64,000 nt of DNA from Panorpa germanica (GCA_963678705.1 OY783221.1:9610001-9674000); one strand, 5' to 3'. Numbered from the stretch's first letter, positions 37,855 through 51,689 are shown. Notes: generated by a model not told the origin, from the letters alone. Numbers and translations: made by a program.

Positions 37855-38490
37855 TAATTTATTTATATTAATGTACAACATAACATATTAAGTTTATCTA
37901 GTGAAAATTTGAAGTCGATTGGAGTAAAACTGTGTGAGATATAGAGTTTTAAGTCTTCACCTCTCTGGCCTGGTTTCATCTTTCATTGAAACTTTTAAGT
38001 GCGTTTCTCTCACACCTAGCTTTTTCAGATTCGGTGTCCTCTCTAACTTAAAATCTACTGCTCCGATCCTTTTGAGATTTTGCACACTTTTTCTTTACAT
38101 AAATGCCGAGGTAACGCTGTCGAGTTTCTTTTTTAATTTTATTTTAACGTATTTTAAAATAACAAAGTTTCTGATTTTTTTCATGAAAAATCGATATTTT
38201 GACTTCTAAGTGCTGTAAAAAATTTAAAAAAACAACAAAAAAAAACTCGACAGGGTTTCCTGCGGAAACTTATCAACCAATGAAATCATTTTGGTTTCTT
38301 GATTTCAAATAATCCAGTTTCGTTTGTGACGTTTGCGGAGATTCGCTGTCAATGTCTCATTTCTTGATATTTATTTATGAAAGTTTCACAAAGTATTCTT
38401 TAAATGTTATTTTATCATGTAGTAATTATACAAAAAATTATATATTAACAGTGTCGTCAAAAAACATTATCGAAAACATGCTATTTTTGT
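37855..38490 (+). repeat. Dispersed repeat B, copy 1, with internal stem-loop
   Basis: Much of this stretch, including GAGATATAGAGTTTTAAGTC and TTCACCTCTCTGG, recurs in the same orientation at 51690-52355 with moderate divergence. Inside it, 38108-38127 (GAGGTAACGCTGTCGAGTTT) pairs with 38243-38263 (AAACTCGACAGGGTTTCCTG), enclosing about 115 bases. The 98-codon frame starting at 38352 overlaps the repeat end and shares NYILTVSSKNIIENML with the other copy. I attribute that to repeat homology rather than to a gene. The element class is unknown. Confidence 0.75.
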
Positions 38491-41400
38491 ATCGATTTAA
38501 CATAACATTACTTCTTAAAACTTGTGTTTTAAATTCTACATTTCTTTTAATTATCCGTATTATATATATTTATGTATATTTATTAATGAAACTGCATTTT
38601 GGTATATTTTCTAAACTAAATATTATAAAGAAGACCGTGTATAAATAATTGAAATTGAATAGTACGCATATTTGAAGATAGATAAATAATGAATTCATAA
38701 CAAACATTTTGTTTATGGTACACGGTTTTCTAATAAGGGACAAATCCATCCACCCTCCAATAGTTAATTACCTAAAACGTATTTTTAATAAACTTCCCTC
38801 ATTTAAATACTGCTTGAAATTTGCGAGTCAAGTCAATGATCTAAGATGAATAGAAAACATTGTTATTTTAATGAGCAATTTCCATGCTAATTTGAAATCC
38901 TCAAACGAATGACGTGAATTTAAAATACAAACGAAAATTCGTCAAAACAGTTGTCTGCATTCTAGTACTTAGAATTCACTAACATCCATTTCAATTTGTA
39001 AGAAAACACGTCTTTATAAAAAAAAAAAAATCATATACCCACTGAATGCAAAAGCTCAAGAAACACAAAACAAATTATATTTATTTAGCCAAGAAGGGTA
39101 TATTTCTAAAGAAAACCTAATATTCAATCTTTATTTGCAAACAATAACTTTCCCATTGGTTAAAGTACATGTACATATGACGTGTTTTCAAACACAACGA
39201 AATAGTATCATTAATATTCAATTTACAACAATACAAACCTACACTAAGTACTTGAGCTAATCATTTTTCATTTTCTTTTTGAAATAAAAAAAAAATAAAA
39301 TTACTAAACACATATTAAAAACCTACCCACTTCCTGCAGACCTATTATATTCTATGATTATTTGTCAAGGGTGGAGGTTGAGGATTGGTGCAACAGCAGG
39401 TAATTGTGCAACGAGCGAAAAACTTTCAATGCAAGGAAAATAATTCTTTATTTTTACTGCAAATTCGTTACATTTCAATTACGTTATCATTTTTCTTATT
39501 ATCAAAGGCAAAATCACACTTACAACGTTAGACACTATAGGACCTTTTGCAATGTAAAATTCTTAAACATGAATATTGTTTAACCACGACTTAAATATTA
39601 TTACTGTTCTTAAATGGTAGAAAATTCTTTGCATGTTAATTAAATAATAAACTCTTAACAGAGAATATCATTATGGCATATACAAATTTAACAAAACAAA
39701 AATAACACTGACAGCAGGTGCATTACTATTGCCATATGACAATCATACATAACCTTCAATAAAAAAATTAGACTCTCCTCAAATTTCAACCAGTTTTAAA
39801 GGTACAATTTAACATATGCTATCGTACTTTAAATCGTGCAGAAGGTATTAACAAAACAAAACAAGTTTGTAGCAAAGTTTAAATACAATAACAAGACCAA
39901 CCTTGAAAAATATTTCATTCTCGGGCTCCTAGTTAAAGACCATCTCCATTGACACTGACACTGACACAATAAAAAAAACACTAGGTACATTGTATGAATG
40001 AAATATATAAACACACTATTTTACACTACGTATTTTAAGATAATGAGGTTATAAAATTATTTATTATGTATTCTATTTATATAAAATAAAGTTATTTGTT
40101 GTATTTTATGTTATTTATGTTATGAAACGTCATTACTTGTAACACAAATGTAAAAATTTCAACTATCAAATATTTATGTTTCTAAGTCGCAGCGGTATAA
40201 TGTTTTATATTAAATATCAATAATAAATATTTATAAACAAATTAATAATAACTTTTTCACTAGGAATATGTTTAATAATTAATATTGAATTATTCTTTTA
40301 ACACTACATAATCACCTGTCATCACTTGTCACTGTCATTACAACTGAATCGAAATTATAAAATCTTCCGCTAGAGGCGCTCTGGATTCAGAAAACACCAG
40401 CGGGAATATTCAAAATAAGTTTATCATATATTTTTTTAATTAAAAATGTTTTTGTTAATAATAATAATTATAAGAAGCATAAAACATAAATTCTGACTCA
40501 TATTTTTTGTTCTGATGAATAAATAATAATGTTATAGTATCGGAATATAAATTAATTGCATATCTGAGTAATGGCGTTTGTTATTATAATAAACAAATAT
40601 GTTATACTAAAAAATATATACATCCTGTAGCTGTAGCATGGTTAGGCAACAAGGATTCTGTATTTAAAAGATTGGTTCTTATATTAGAATAAGAGATTAA
40701 AAATTTAGTCTACAAAACTCGACTTGAAGAAAAAAAAGGCTGTGAAACAAAACTCAAGCAGAAAATTATCTTGCAGTGCAAGGTTTATTAACCTAATTTT
40801 AAGGTTAACCTTCTACTTTTCTTAAATTAATTAAATTTAATTCTCTGAAACTGCTTGAAAAATATCGATAACTAAATAGATGACAACAAGAAGAAAATAA
40901 GTGAATACCACTAGTAAATAAATGTGTGTCGATGATTACAGAATCCTATTTCTTGACTATGCATGACCATGATGCATTACTTATGCAAGTAACATGTCTA
41001 CGTCACAAGTTTATAAGCCGTCCTCGTAACTGCCAAAGTATAATAATCCACAAGGCACGATAGCAAGAAAATGGCCGACATGACAGCAGACCAAACAGTT
41101 TGAAACTTAAGTAAACAAATTTTTATTTTAAAATACTAAAACTCCATCGAAATTTAACGTTAATATTGAATAACATCATATTTCAAGTGTATGTTCAATG
41201 CATCTATGAAAATGTTAAAGCTGTTATCACATCACTCAATAAGTTCGTAGGATAACATATGTATTGACAAATGCATATGATTTTAGATAGTATCAACCTT
41301 TAAACGATATGTGTCAAAATTTCATGAGTTTCGGTCCATTAGTTTCGGAGTTATAATAGTTTTAGTAACGCTGCTTTTGATAATTTTAAAACCATGTATT

Positions 41401-42480
41401 GCCAAATATTGCCAAATTTCCAAAATAAATGAAAAATTGTTTGTACTATTTGTTTTAATTCATTCAACAACAAAAAACCACTTTTGGGTATCGTAAAAGT
41501 GATAAGTATCAACAACAACAATTTATGAAATATGGTTATTGTTTAGAAATAGTATGCATAATTTTTTGTTTAATGCTAGTTTTCCTGGATTATTATACCA
41601 TTTTGGAATCCTGAATAGTTGCGCCAATTTTTTAAAAAACTTACCATAGTAGTGATCATACTTTTTTTTTACACCACGATGAGTTAAAGTGGACTGAAAG
41701 TAAAAATCTTTAAAAAATTTAGGGAAAAAAATAATTTCGATTGATTTTTGTGTTAAAACTACTAGCATTCTGGGATTTTTATGGTTGTGGTGGATAGCAG
41801 TGCTATTTAAGTTGCCGATACAAAAAACAAATCAGAAATATTTGAAAAATTGTGATCATGATAGTTAAAAACATCTTGAGGTGTTTCAATTTTCGAAAGA
41901 TTTTTTTTTTTTTTTTTGTAATTTCAAAACAAAATGAGATAATTTTTTTTTTCTTTTTTTCTTGTGTAGTCATGAGCAAGACCACCCTCTGGTGCCCGCT
42001 TATCGTTGAATTTTAAGACACCCTGTATATAGGTATTGTAAAAACCTGTTTTTGGCAGCCATTTTTCTAAAATGGCGGCGTGAATACTTGTAAATGTCAT
42101 GTGTAACACAAAGTTACAGACATTTCAAAAGTTTTAGTTCATTATCAGGTTACATATGCAGAAATGTGATTTCCATTACTATATAATTTGAAATACAATG
42201 TTACCAACAACAAAGACACGAAATTTGCAGCGTAAATACAGAACATGATACAGTATTATGCAGTTAAATCGCGTCATACTTCACTATAATGCATCTAACT
42301 TCATGACAAAATCCAGTTTGAAATTACATCCCTATATAAGATCTCTTCTTGTAAAATACGTGATGCATATTATATACCTATACTCGTACATATACAATAA
42401 AAGCATCATTTTAATGTATTTTATAATCCGATCCAGTTACAAATTGACACAAGATGACATATGAGCAAACAATACTACGG
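38491..42480. other. AT-rich non-coding stretch
   Basis: No gene recognised. At about 41314-41360, AAAATTTCATGAGTTTCGGT followed by CCATTAGTTTCGGAG is the kind of phrase found in dispersed insect repeats. Long A and T homopolymers occur at about 41900-41960. The small frames lack motifs. Confidence 0.4.
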
Positions 42481-42483
42481 CTA

Positions 42484-42540
42484 ATGTGACATGTGACAAG
42501 CAAGATGTGACATGTGACATCGACGTCACGTGACGTAAAG
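42484..42540. promoter_or_regulatory. Tandem ATGTGACATGTGACA units and a 14-bp palindrome
   Basis: ATGTGACATGTGACA occurs twice, 20 bp apart (42484 and 42504). It is followed by the perfect 14-bp palindrome ACGTCACGTGACGT (42523-42536), which holds a CACGTG E-box core and two ACGTCA/TGACGT half-sites of the CRE/bZIP type. This is unusual in AT-rich DNA and could be an intronic enhancer cluster. Function is inferred from motif resemblance only. Confidence 0.4.
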
Positions 42541-43385
42541 ACCGCCAGGTTATAGTCACAAAAATGATTAAATCGTAATTGATAGTTTATGACTTAAGTG
42601 AAATTAAAACTTCAGTTTGATATGGGACAGTGGCTGTTAAATACTATAAGTTATAATTAATTGTTAAAAAGAATTTTTAGGAAAAACGAGTGAGTTTTTG
42701 CCAAAATTCATAACATTTTTAAATGCGATCGCACTCTCGGCACACGACTTTTTTTTTGACATTGAAAGAGAGAGAGACAACACCATATGAAACACATTGA
42801 ACAAAAAGAGACAACGCTACCAATGTTGTCTTAAAACTGATATGTCGCAAATATGTGCGTCCTTACATGTTCCCATTATTCAAATAGACACACTGTATAA
42901 GTTAAGCGTCCATAGGTTCGCATGACTCGCATCAAACGCATTGGATTTATCATGTCAAAGGGGAAGACAAAGAAGACGTATACAGAGAGTAATATGATTA
43001 AGGTTACGCATAATTAAGAAAAGTTATCAAAGTCTCTAGTTTAATCAATAGAAAACCACAATTAATCAACGTAAAATGTAACCGAGGTATTTTTGGTTAT
43101 GTTCGATTGGAAAGATAATTAACAAAGCTACAGTTTAAATTTAAAAAATTTAAAAAATCGGTCCTAAGACAGTTATGCCTACTGCTAATAGAAATTGGAC
43201 TACTACTGTATACATGGGATATAAAAAACGAGGTTGCCAATTATGTTAAACAATAAAACATAGTGTAAATGTCCAGCCGGATAATTGTATCTAAATATAT
43301 TATTAACTAGCGAGTTAGCTAGCACGAGCGGTTAAATTACACCTTTGTTTAACTGCGCACGAGTGCAAAAGATCGAGTAGTGATT

Positions 43386-43410
43386 CTGTCTTAAGAATCT
43401 CTTAAGACAG
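43386..43410. repeat. Perfect 10-bp inverted repeat beside a MITE
   Basis: CTGTCTTAAG and CTTAAGACAG are exact complements separated by five bases. The right arm overlaps the start of the MITE at 43408, so the hairpin may be part of its terminus or may reflect its target site. Confidence 0.75.
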
Positions 43411-43812
43411 TCTGCACACGGGTCGACTGATTGCAAACTAGCCGCGAACGAAGTTTCTAACGAAAACGAAAAACGAGCCATGTCGAGCCGTGTTTTGTGA
43501 CTATATAATTTTTAACAATATCATAAGAGGGGATTTTATTGTGTCGATTTCTAAAGGTATTTATATGTATTTATGTAGTTTTTAGTAGTATTTATGTACA
43601 TCTCTGCTCATGATGTCACCATCAAAAGCATGCAACGTAATTGCCCTGCGACCAAGAAACATAGTCGCTCAAAACGTGCTCAAAACTAATATCAAATCAG
43701 TTTAGTTTCGTTCGTGTTGTGTGTGTTCTCTCACTCGTATATACGTGCGTCTTCTCATTAACAACACAGCGGCTCGCGTTTGAAATCAGTCGACCTATGT
43801 GCGGACGGCCTA
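43408..43812. mobile_element. MITE family C, copy 1 (about 405 bp)
   Basis: The left end (GTCTGCACACGGGTCGACTG then ATTGCAAAC) and the reverse complement of the right end (GTCCGCACATAGGTCGACTG then ATTTCAAAC) form inverted repeats of about 30 bp. The whole element recurs at about 61554-61962 in the same orientation with clear but diverged identity. GCCGTCCGCACA-type ends are, to my memory, common in insect hAT-like elements, but I found no clear 8-bp target duplication. Confidence 0.75.
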
Positions 43813-44389
43813 ATTAAGCTCTAATTCTGAATCCCATATCCAGAACACTTCACGTTACAAATTTTCAATGATACATTTTTAATAGAAATATATTTTCTAC
43901 TTTAAAACATATACCTCATTTATTTCAGATTCTTCTTTTTGTTTTCTCTCGTTCCCTTGTTTCAACCCAGCGTTGCTGTATGATTACTCCTTCATTGAAT
44001 TATACAACTTCTAGACTTATTTTGTTCAATACATCTATCTGCTCAACTTTCGAGTTTATATATTTCAAATGCTCGAACGCTGTCTTTTGTTTGTATCTTT
44101 CTCGGATGTTTCATCATTTATTTTTGAAGCGAAAATGAATTTGATTGAATTTGACCATGCCAATTTTATTTCTTAGAAAATTCAATAAAAAAATATAAAA
44201 AATATGTTTATAAAAAGTATGGTAGTGGATAGTAATATAAGTTAGCTTGTCTAACTTTTAACCTTCTGGTTTGAATGTGCATGTAAAGATGGTGTAAACA
44301 ACGAAAATAAATTATAAAGCAGGCGTTATACATCAATATTGTCGGTCTTCTATGAAAAGATAAGTCAAAATCCATTTGAAAATAACTAT
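43813..44389. other. AT-rich non-coding stretch
   Basis: No gene or repeat recognised. Confidence 0.45.
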
Positions 44390-44835
44390 TAAAAAAACAG
44401 TTTTCTATAATTTGTCTTTAATGACCCTCTATATAGAGCTCACGTTCCAAATTTCAACGTTTCAGCTCTCTTGCGACATTGCCCCTAAAAATGCACGCCG
44501 CTACTGAATTCAAATTTTGATATTCCAATTATTGACAAACATGCACAATTAGTGTCTCAATACATACCCTTAGTTTTAATATTATTTTTTCAATATTTCT
44601 GAGTTTTACTGTCTCAACTCCCGCCGCCACTGGAAACTTGGGGTTGTTTATTTCATTAAAAACTGTCTACAGCGAGCCTACATATTAAATTTGAACGTCC
44701 TAACTTTATTCTAACATTGCCCCCAGAAATTCGCGTCGCTACTGAACTCAAATTTCAAATCTTGAACTATTTGCAAATGTGCACAATTACGATCTCAATA
44801 CGCACACCAAATTTCAGTTTTCTCTCTGTCAAGGG
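44390..44835 (+). repeat. Two diverged tandem units, period about 238 bp
   Basis: Unit 1 (about 44400-44580) and unit 2 (about 44650-44830) share blocks in the same order: CATTGCCCC (44477 and 44715), CGCTACTGAA, TCAAATTT, GCACAATTA and TCTCAATAC. They are separated by a less conserved spacer. The text resembles dispersed repeats that carry AAATTTCAA-type phrases. The 71-codon frame at 44717-44932 is inside unit 2 and has no independent support. Confidence 0.6.
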
Positions 44836-46332
44836 GTTAGCACACCCTGAAATTTTTATAGAAAACAAATTTTTGTATTACTTAGATTTAGGAATTATGC
44901 TTTTACAATACAATATTTTTGAGTTATATTAATTTGAAATGAGCGCTCCAGTATATACAGTAATGCAATACTTTTTTCTTTTGCGTTCATCGCCGAACTA
45001 CTTTTTTTAACTTGTCGCCACGATATCTCTAGAACGCCTAATCCGATTTTTATAAAATTTATACCATACCTTCTTTATAACATTATCTAACGAATAGCAG
45101 TAGGATTTTTACAATTGGATACCTCGTTCATCTTTTATTCATATTTTAGTTTAAACTTTTAACAAAAAATCGATATATGTTCAAACAACTGTCATTTCCA
45201 CAAAAAAACATTTTTTAACTCTTTTCTCTATACTGCTAGAAGGGAAATACATTTGATTACAAGAAAATATGATTTTTTTTTATTTTCGACTATTCCTGAA
45301 GATGCCATGATAGCGACCATCGGCAAGCGGAACAGTTTTTATCACCGCCATTTTTAATATTTTCTTTATGTTAATATATTCACTTAAAGTTTGTGTCAAA
45401 AAAATGCAATCTTTTTATTATCTTACCGCTTAAATTCTAGCCTAAATAAAAGTGTGTACTACATAACATGTCTTAAAAAAAATAACTGTTTTTCCAAGTG
45501 GCGGAATATTTTTATCAACAATCTTAAATTTTGAAAAGTTTCTCACTTCGTTTTTCATCTCACACTAAAATAGTAAATATACAGTCAGTCGTCTATTTCG
45601 AGTAATACTCAATTGTCTTTTATTATTTTATTATCCAAAAGGCGGTCTGTCTGACCAGTGACCATATAGGTTTGTTCGACTTTTATTAAGTTTACTAACT
45701 CTTCTATCTCTTTCTATATGACGTCACTGGTTTAGACACTAAACAGAATAGTTTTATTTTAGTTCCAACCCCTTGTAGCCAGCTATCTATATTTCTATAT
45801 ACGAGTACAATTACACATACACAGACATATTTCTATGTATGTGTGTGTAACTTTCGGTAATACTTTGTATGTCGGCAATCTAAGTACGTGTTGTATTTAA
45901 CACGGTGTGAGGGGGTGGAAAAGGGGGTGACTGCAATAGTTGTACAGCTCACGCCTTTTGGAAAATGCTTTTGTGTTTTAATAGAACAATAAGAACAATA
46001 AAGAGCAAACTAGAATGCAGTCACTATATTACAATATGGCTTAAACAAAATTAATGAACAAAAGGACGTATTTATGTTTACTTTATATGGAAATCTAATT
46101 ACACAACATCAAAATGGTGCTAACTCAGTTTACTATGAGTCAAACTGCATATAATTTAAAACATTTTTGATTTTTTAAATTTAATTTCAAACACTGTATG
46201 CTTGTCAAATTTTATTACATACATAATAATTATTTAACTTAAACTTTAGCTATATATATGTAAATATCTTATTTTACTCTAATTAATTACGCACTTAATT
46301 TATTACCTAACTACACAGGTAGAATTTTTCAC
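44836..46332. other. Non-coding stretch, partly repeat-like
   Basis: No gene recognised. ACGATATCTCTAGAACGCCT followed by AATCCGATTTTTATAAAATT at about 45021-45060 again has the style of an insect dispersed repeat. A G-rich run (GAGGGGGTGGAAAAGGGGGTG) sits at about 45908. Confidence 0.4.
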
Positions 46333-46490
46333 AGGAATTACCTTGTGGTAAACTAAGAAGTATGAATCTTACACTGCAACAGATTTTCTAGATGAGAAGT
46401 AAAAAATGAATTGAAATTACCTTGTGACAAGCGAACAAGTGTAAACCTTGCTCTGCAAGATAATTTTCCACCTGCGTATAGTTCTATTAC
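46333..46490 (+). repeat. Two approximately 80-bp units also found at 58 kb
   Basis: GAATTACCTTGTGGTAAACT and AAATTACCTTGTGACAAGCG begin two successive units. Each continues through an AAG(T)...CTGCAA(C/G)A block to AGATAATTTTCCACCTG or its diverged form. The same layout, also as two units, appears at about 58072-58218. The nature of the element is unknown. Confidence 0.55.
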
Positions 46491-47428
46491 ACTAAATGTT
46501 CTACTGAAACATGTTCGCAAACTGGAAATGTGGTAATTTTTTTAAATATAGCTATATAAAATATATAAAAATTAGTTTTAATATTTCTATTTAAAACTAT
46601 TTTAATTAAGATATGAACCTAGCGAACCAACTGATGTTGGTCATGTATGGTTTGGTCGTATATTATTGACCACTTGTAGAAAGTTGCGCACTTGCTAGCT
46701 TACTACAAGCTAATTAAAGCATTAGATTTCTTGTCTGAATCTTACCATGCTTTTAAAGTATTTTGACCGCTGTTTTTATAGATATGAACTAACCCGTTAC
46801 TACAAACACAATGTAGCAGTCAATATTGTGCCATATGTCGCACAAACTGCAGACGCATATACTGACGCTGGCTGGCACATATGCGTCGTTGACCACGGCT
46901 GAAAACATGGCTCGTTAATTGCCATAGTGGAAATCGCTTCATTTACATTCTGATTGATGCTGATTGCATGATAATTTAATAACGTACTCCCCATAGATAA
47001 AACAGATAACAGCGGATAAAAGCACCGAGCTTAACCATGGGTTTGCAACACGTACTATCGTTCAGCTTGGTCCATATACATAGCTAACTTCACACACTAG
47101 CCGAATGACCACTTATCAATCAACAGGGGACACACACACACACACAGCGAAAGGTTACAACTAGCTCCGCTTTTCGATCCACTAATGTGTTTTTATTTAA
47201 TATACAATTTTTCTAGCAATTTATTTGCTTGTCATTTTAAATTGAATTCTGAATATTTACTCAATACTTTGAATGCAAATTGGAAGTGAATGGTGCCCCC
47301 CCCCCCATCCACCCCGTGACCGTGTTTCAATGTTATCTATGGTAAACGGTTCTGTACAAAACGATATTTTTGTTATAATTTTATATAAATGTTTTTAAAA
47401 TATTTGTGTTGAAATTGTACGTAGACTA
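46491..47428. other. AT-rich non-coding stretch
   Basis: No gene recognised. A (CA)n run lies at about 47131-47147 and an 11-C homopolymer at 47296-47306. The 64-codon minus frame at 46800-46994 has no motif. Confidence 0.4.
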
Positions 47429-47941
47429 AAGCCTTATTCCTACTCACTGTTTTGATATTTAATTTACTGTTTTTATTTAATATTGTAATCTAGATTTCAA
47501 GTTTTCCTTTAATTTCAATTCACATTTGTGTTTTAATTTAAGTTTAGTTAATTTAGTTGGTGCGTATGCATTGTTAGTAATATAAATTTTGACAGTTCAA
47601 CAAAATTGTATGTGAAATAATTAAAATTACTATTTTTAATAATAATTAGTAATAGACATTGTTTTCACTTCTATATGTAAAAAAAACTGACATTAAACTT
47701 CTTTTAAAAGTAAATCCTACTCAATTTTTTGATAGATTGTCACATTTTGGAGGTTATAATATAATACAGTTTTTCTTAATTTAAAACCTTGTAAGGATCT
47801 AAAAAAAACTAAGAAAACTTAAAAAATAAATTAAATTAAAAATGGTACTGTAAATGAATACGCCTATTGCCATATTCTAAACAATTTAAATTAAATACAA
47901 AATACAAAATTAAATTAAAGCAGTGAGTGGGAATGATACTT
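47429..47941. mobile_element. MITE family A, copy 2 (513 bp), TA-flanked
   Basis: The 5' end is AAGCCTTATTCCTACTCACTG and the 3' end CAGTGAGTGGGAATGATACTT, imperfect 21-bp inverted repeats. TA occurs directly outside both ends (47427-47428 and 47942-47943). The interior shares long blocks with 30932-31393. No transposase is encoded. TA target duplication points to a Tc1/mariner-like parent. Confidence 0.75.
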
Positions 47942-50900
47942 TACAATTTACCCTTTAACGAATAAAAATTTTAAAATAGTTATTTTTCATTTAAAAATAA
48001 TTGTAGTGTTCTAGTGACTATAGAATATTAAGATTGTAATTAATACATGTAAGGTTTTATATACAAAAACGGACTAAATACAACTACACTGTTTGGAAAT
48101 ATAGCAACACTGTACACTACAACGCAACCAATGAGATATAGTACAGTATGTACTTTACATGCCACCGCGCGCAAAGCATTGCAACATACAACGTTGCCAA
48201 ATTGTGACAGCTTTGCTGAAACTGTCTCTCTAATAATGCAAAACATATAATAAACATGTTAATCTACAAAATTACTAGATTCTCTAATAAATGTATATTC
48301 ACGATTAAATAAAAAATTATTCTGTAAAAAGTTATACACTAAAAATTAAAAATTCATTTACTAAAACAAAAATGAATCTAAAACTAACAAATAAAACCAA
48401 ATGCGTTGCATATTTAATGTCAAAATATCTTTCTAAACCATTAATATCAATTTTGAGAGTCACTTAGGAATGTTGGTACACCCTAACGGCCTCAGAGCGT
48501 CGCAACGTGCAGAAGATACTCGTGCATCATCAATAAGGGTGATTTTTGTATGAAAACCTGAAGATGGTTGCCTTAACAACGAAACATGAAAAGTAGGGTG
48601 ATTCTAACACCCTTCAACTTCCTATGGAGGTAGATACCACTCCCTGGTGCTTTACTAAACTGGTAAACTTTAATAGTGTAGATCACCGGTAGTATGTATT
48701 GGAACAAGGTGCTTATAAATATGTGATTAGAGTATATAACATGTATTTTTCATAAGTACAGATGAGTTGATACTATTCAGACTAAGGGATACATTTAGGA
48801 GCCTTACATACCTTAAATAAGGAGTAAAACATATTCTATACTTTGGTGGTCTAATTCAGAAAATATGGGCCTTTAAATAATCGTCAGAAGTCGCTATTTA
48901 AACAGTTACAAAATAGGAGTATAAGTTTGATCTTCATTATTTAACCTAAGACTTAAAACAAAACTTGAAATAAACGAGAATGTTTTTTGAAAATGGAATC
49001 GTTCATGTATGGTTTCTTTTTTGCTTTTCTGTTTATAATTCGAGAACTATTCGATACAAGAGAAAACTATTATTCTAGATCGATGTAAAATGACATTTTA
49101 CGAACATTTCTAGTACTTTGTATCGTTGTAACTATAGTATTTCACAAGATACTGAGATTTCATACAGTAAAAAAATATTTCATGTTTCTCAGTAACCTTT
49201 ATATGGAGATTGGTTTAAAAATGCGCGTTTCTGTCAATGTAGGTATATTATAAGAATTTTTTGTTTATCAACTTTTAAATGGAACGTAGCAATATTTTAA
49301 CTGAGTAAGATACGAAGACGATGCTGCAGTCAAACAGTACGTTTGAAATTATCTCCTGTGGCAGCCATCATTTTTTTCTTAAATGGATAAAAAAGTTTCC
49401 TATCCGATAAAGAAAATGTATTTCTATTGATGAAAACTATGTAGAAATATAAGATACTACATTTGTATTTTTATAAGTCACCAATCTGTATTAAATTTCT
49501 TTAATTTTGAATGGCCCACGTATATTGACAAAATGTAAATATTTTTGCAAATACTTAGAAAGTTGTAGTTCATATAAAAGAGTTGATATTCTACTGTAAA
49601 TGCATTTTCGCAATGCTTCAAAAATAAATATTATTGAAATATAAACTTGTTTGTTTAAATAACCAAATATAAAGTGCCTGAATTTCAAACCACCCTGTCA
49701 TAAGTTTGAGAGATGGGTAAGAATCTTAACAGTACTTATTAGAGAGAAGCTTTTCGAGTTACGTTTAATATAAATGATTTATTTAATACTAATAATAAAA
49801 GTGGTTGATGTATATATGTATGTGAGTCTCTCTCTTTCTTTGTGTATATATAGTTAGTTATATATTCCTTGTATAAATCCAACTATACTGAAATATATAA
49901 AATAATACTATTTATGGTTGAAATGACACGTAAAAATAGTGTAATGTCACATAACCGAATGAAATAAAAATGATTCGAGGGATAGTTACCAGAAAATAGT
50001 TGCCATATACCAGTCATTACATCAACTATTTACTACTTTACTACTAATCTTTATAGTTATTACAAAGCAAAGTTTATTTATATTATAACAAAGAGAATCG
50101 TAAACCTAAATTTTATTAACAAACTTTGAAAATTACTGCTGTGATGACTCAATATGTTGTATGGCTTTGTTGTAAGCTAGATGTATAGAAGGAGAGAAAG
50201 CGTAAATGAGCAGGAAAAAATAGCAAAATCAACGCTGAAAGGAGTCTGAAATTTTGGGGAAAATACGCTTCTCAATTCAGATCCAACTAGCATCCAAATA
50301 ACATTTTAATTTTGTAGGATATGGGGGAATATTTCAGTCAGCATCGATAAGGAGGAAGGAAATGAGTGCTCGTTTTGTTTATCTGTAAATCTACTGGACA
50401 TAAAGCCTCTGGCGTTAATTCGGCACTGTATTACACATCCAACAAATTCCTTTTTCAAAAAGAAAGATGCAATTTGATTCTGGTGAAACATATAATTAAA
50501 GAAGAGAAACTCTACGACTGACAAGTCTATTTTCCGTGCACAAATAAAGCTGTCTCTATCATTCTACGACAAAGACAAAAGTGTTTTAAAGACAATAATA
50601 TCACCAGTAGGCGGCCACACTTGACGGTTAGGGGTGCAACAAAGAGACACCCGTACTAATGACAGATAATGGACACATTTATTATTCATATCAGCTTTAC
50701 AGTTATGCAATTTAAGCGACAAATGTAACCAGGATAAACATTATATAAATATGATGATCATTTCCAACATTTGAACTTGAATGAAGTTAGCAATTAGTGG
50801 TTAAATATTGCATATAAGTGAATAATTATGTAGATTTAATGCCCCCAATGTTTGCAGCATTGCAATAAAGCTTAAAAGTTACGAAACATAAATTCTACTA

Positions 50901-51689
50901 CCATAATATACTTATACTGCAAAATATATTAAAATGGTAAATATATATGTATATTTAGTCGTATGTGGCGGTAAATAGACAATTCTGATAAAGGTATTTT
51001 CAACCTCTAAATGGGGATGAGGGTCTATATAAGGTAGATCTAACAACAAGAGGTACATAAGGGGTAGTTCCTGGTGAACAGCATGAGGTAAGCAGCTTAT
51101 GGCGCCCTCTGCAACCCCTAAACGGGCTGACGGGATGTACTAAAGGCTCTCGAGAACCCTGGAGAGTACTGCAGGGTTACGAATTCAAGATCTTATTCTG
51201 TAGTATTTTGTCTATGTACAATGTACAAGTATATGTGTGTATATGTATACCATGTAATAGGCAACACAATGTTTAATACTATATGGGTAAACGTACCCAT
51301 ACAATCATACATATAGATATGTATTTAAATTGAAAATAACTTTTAGGTTTTAAATACTGAAGGAGATGTTTGTATGTATTTGAAAATCGATTAAATTTTT
51401 CGTAAAAGGCTGAGCAAGCAGACTGCAAATCACCAAGACCTGTATTATAGTACAGAATTTATAAAATATTTACAAAATAAAAATTTACAAAGTTATAAGG
51501 GGTCTCATTTTCTTATAGCCAAAATATCTGAGCAAATTTTAAGCTTATAACTAAGACTGTATTTACAAAATTAACGAAGATATGAATTAATTTTTATGAT
51601 GACAAATTTTGTTCAAACATTGTTTCCTTTCTTCACCTATTCTTTAGGGATAACGTTTCAACTTTTTTATATTTTCATTTTTTTTTTAT
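47942..51689. other. Non-coding stretch with GC-richer islands
   Basis: No gene recognised. At 48475-48660 a GC-richer patch contains ACCTGAAGATGGTTGCC and ACGAAACATG, a pairing often seen near ends of some retroelements. At 51020-51190 another patch (TATGGCGCCCTCTGCAACC, CGGGCTGACGGGATG) stands out but has no open frame. The rest is AT-rich. Confidence 0.4.

Noticed and set aside
38352-38648. 98-codon gene sharing NYILTVSSKNIIENML with a frame at 52.3 kb
   Set aside because: Both frames lie at the end of dispersed repeat B, so the shared peptide follows from DNA homology. The rest of each frame differs.
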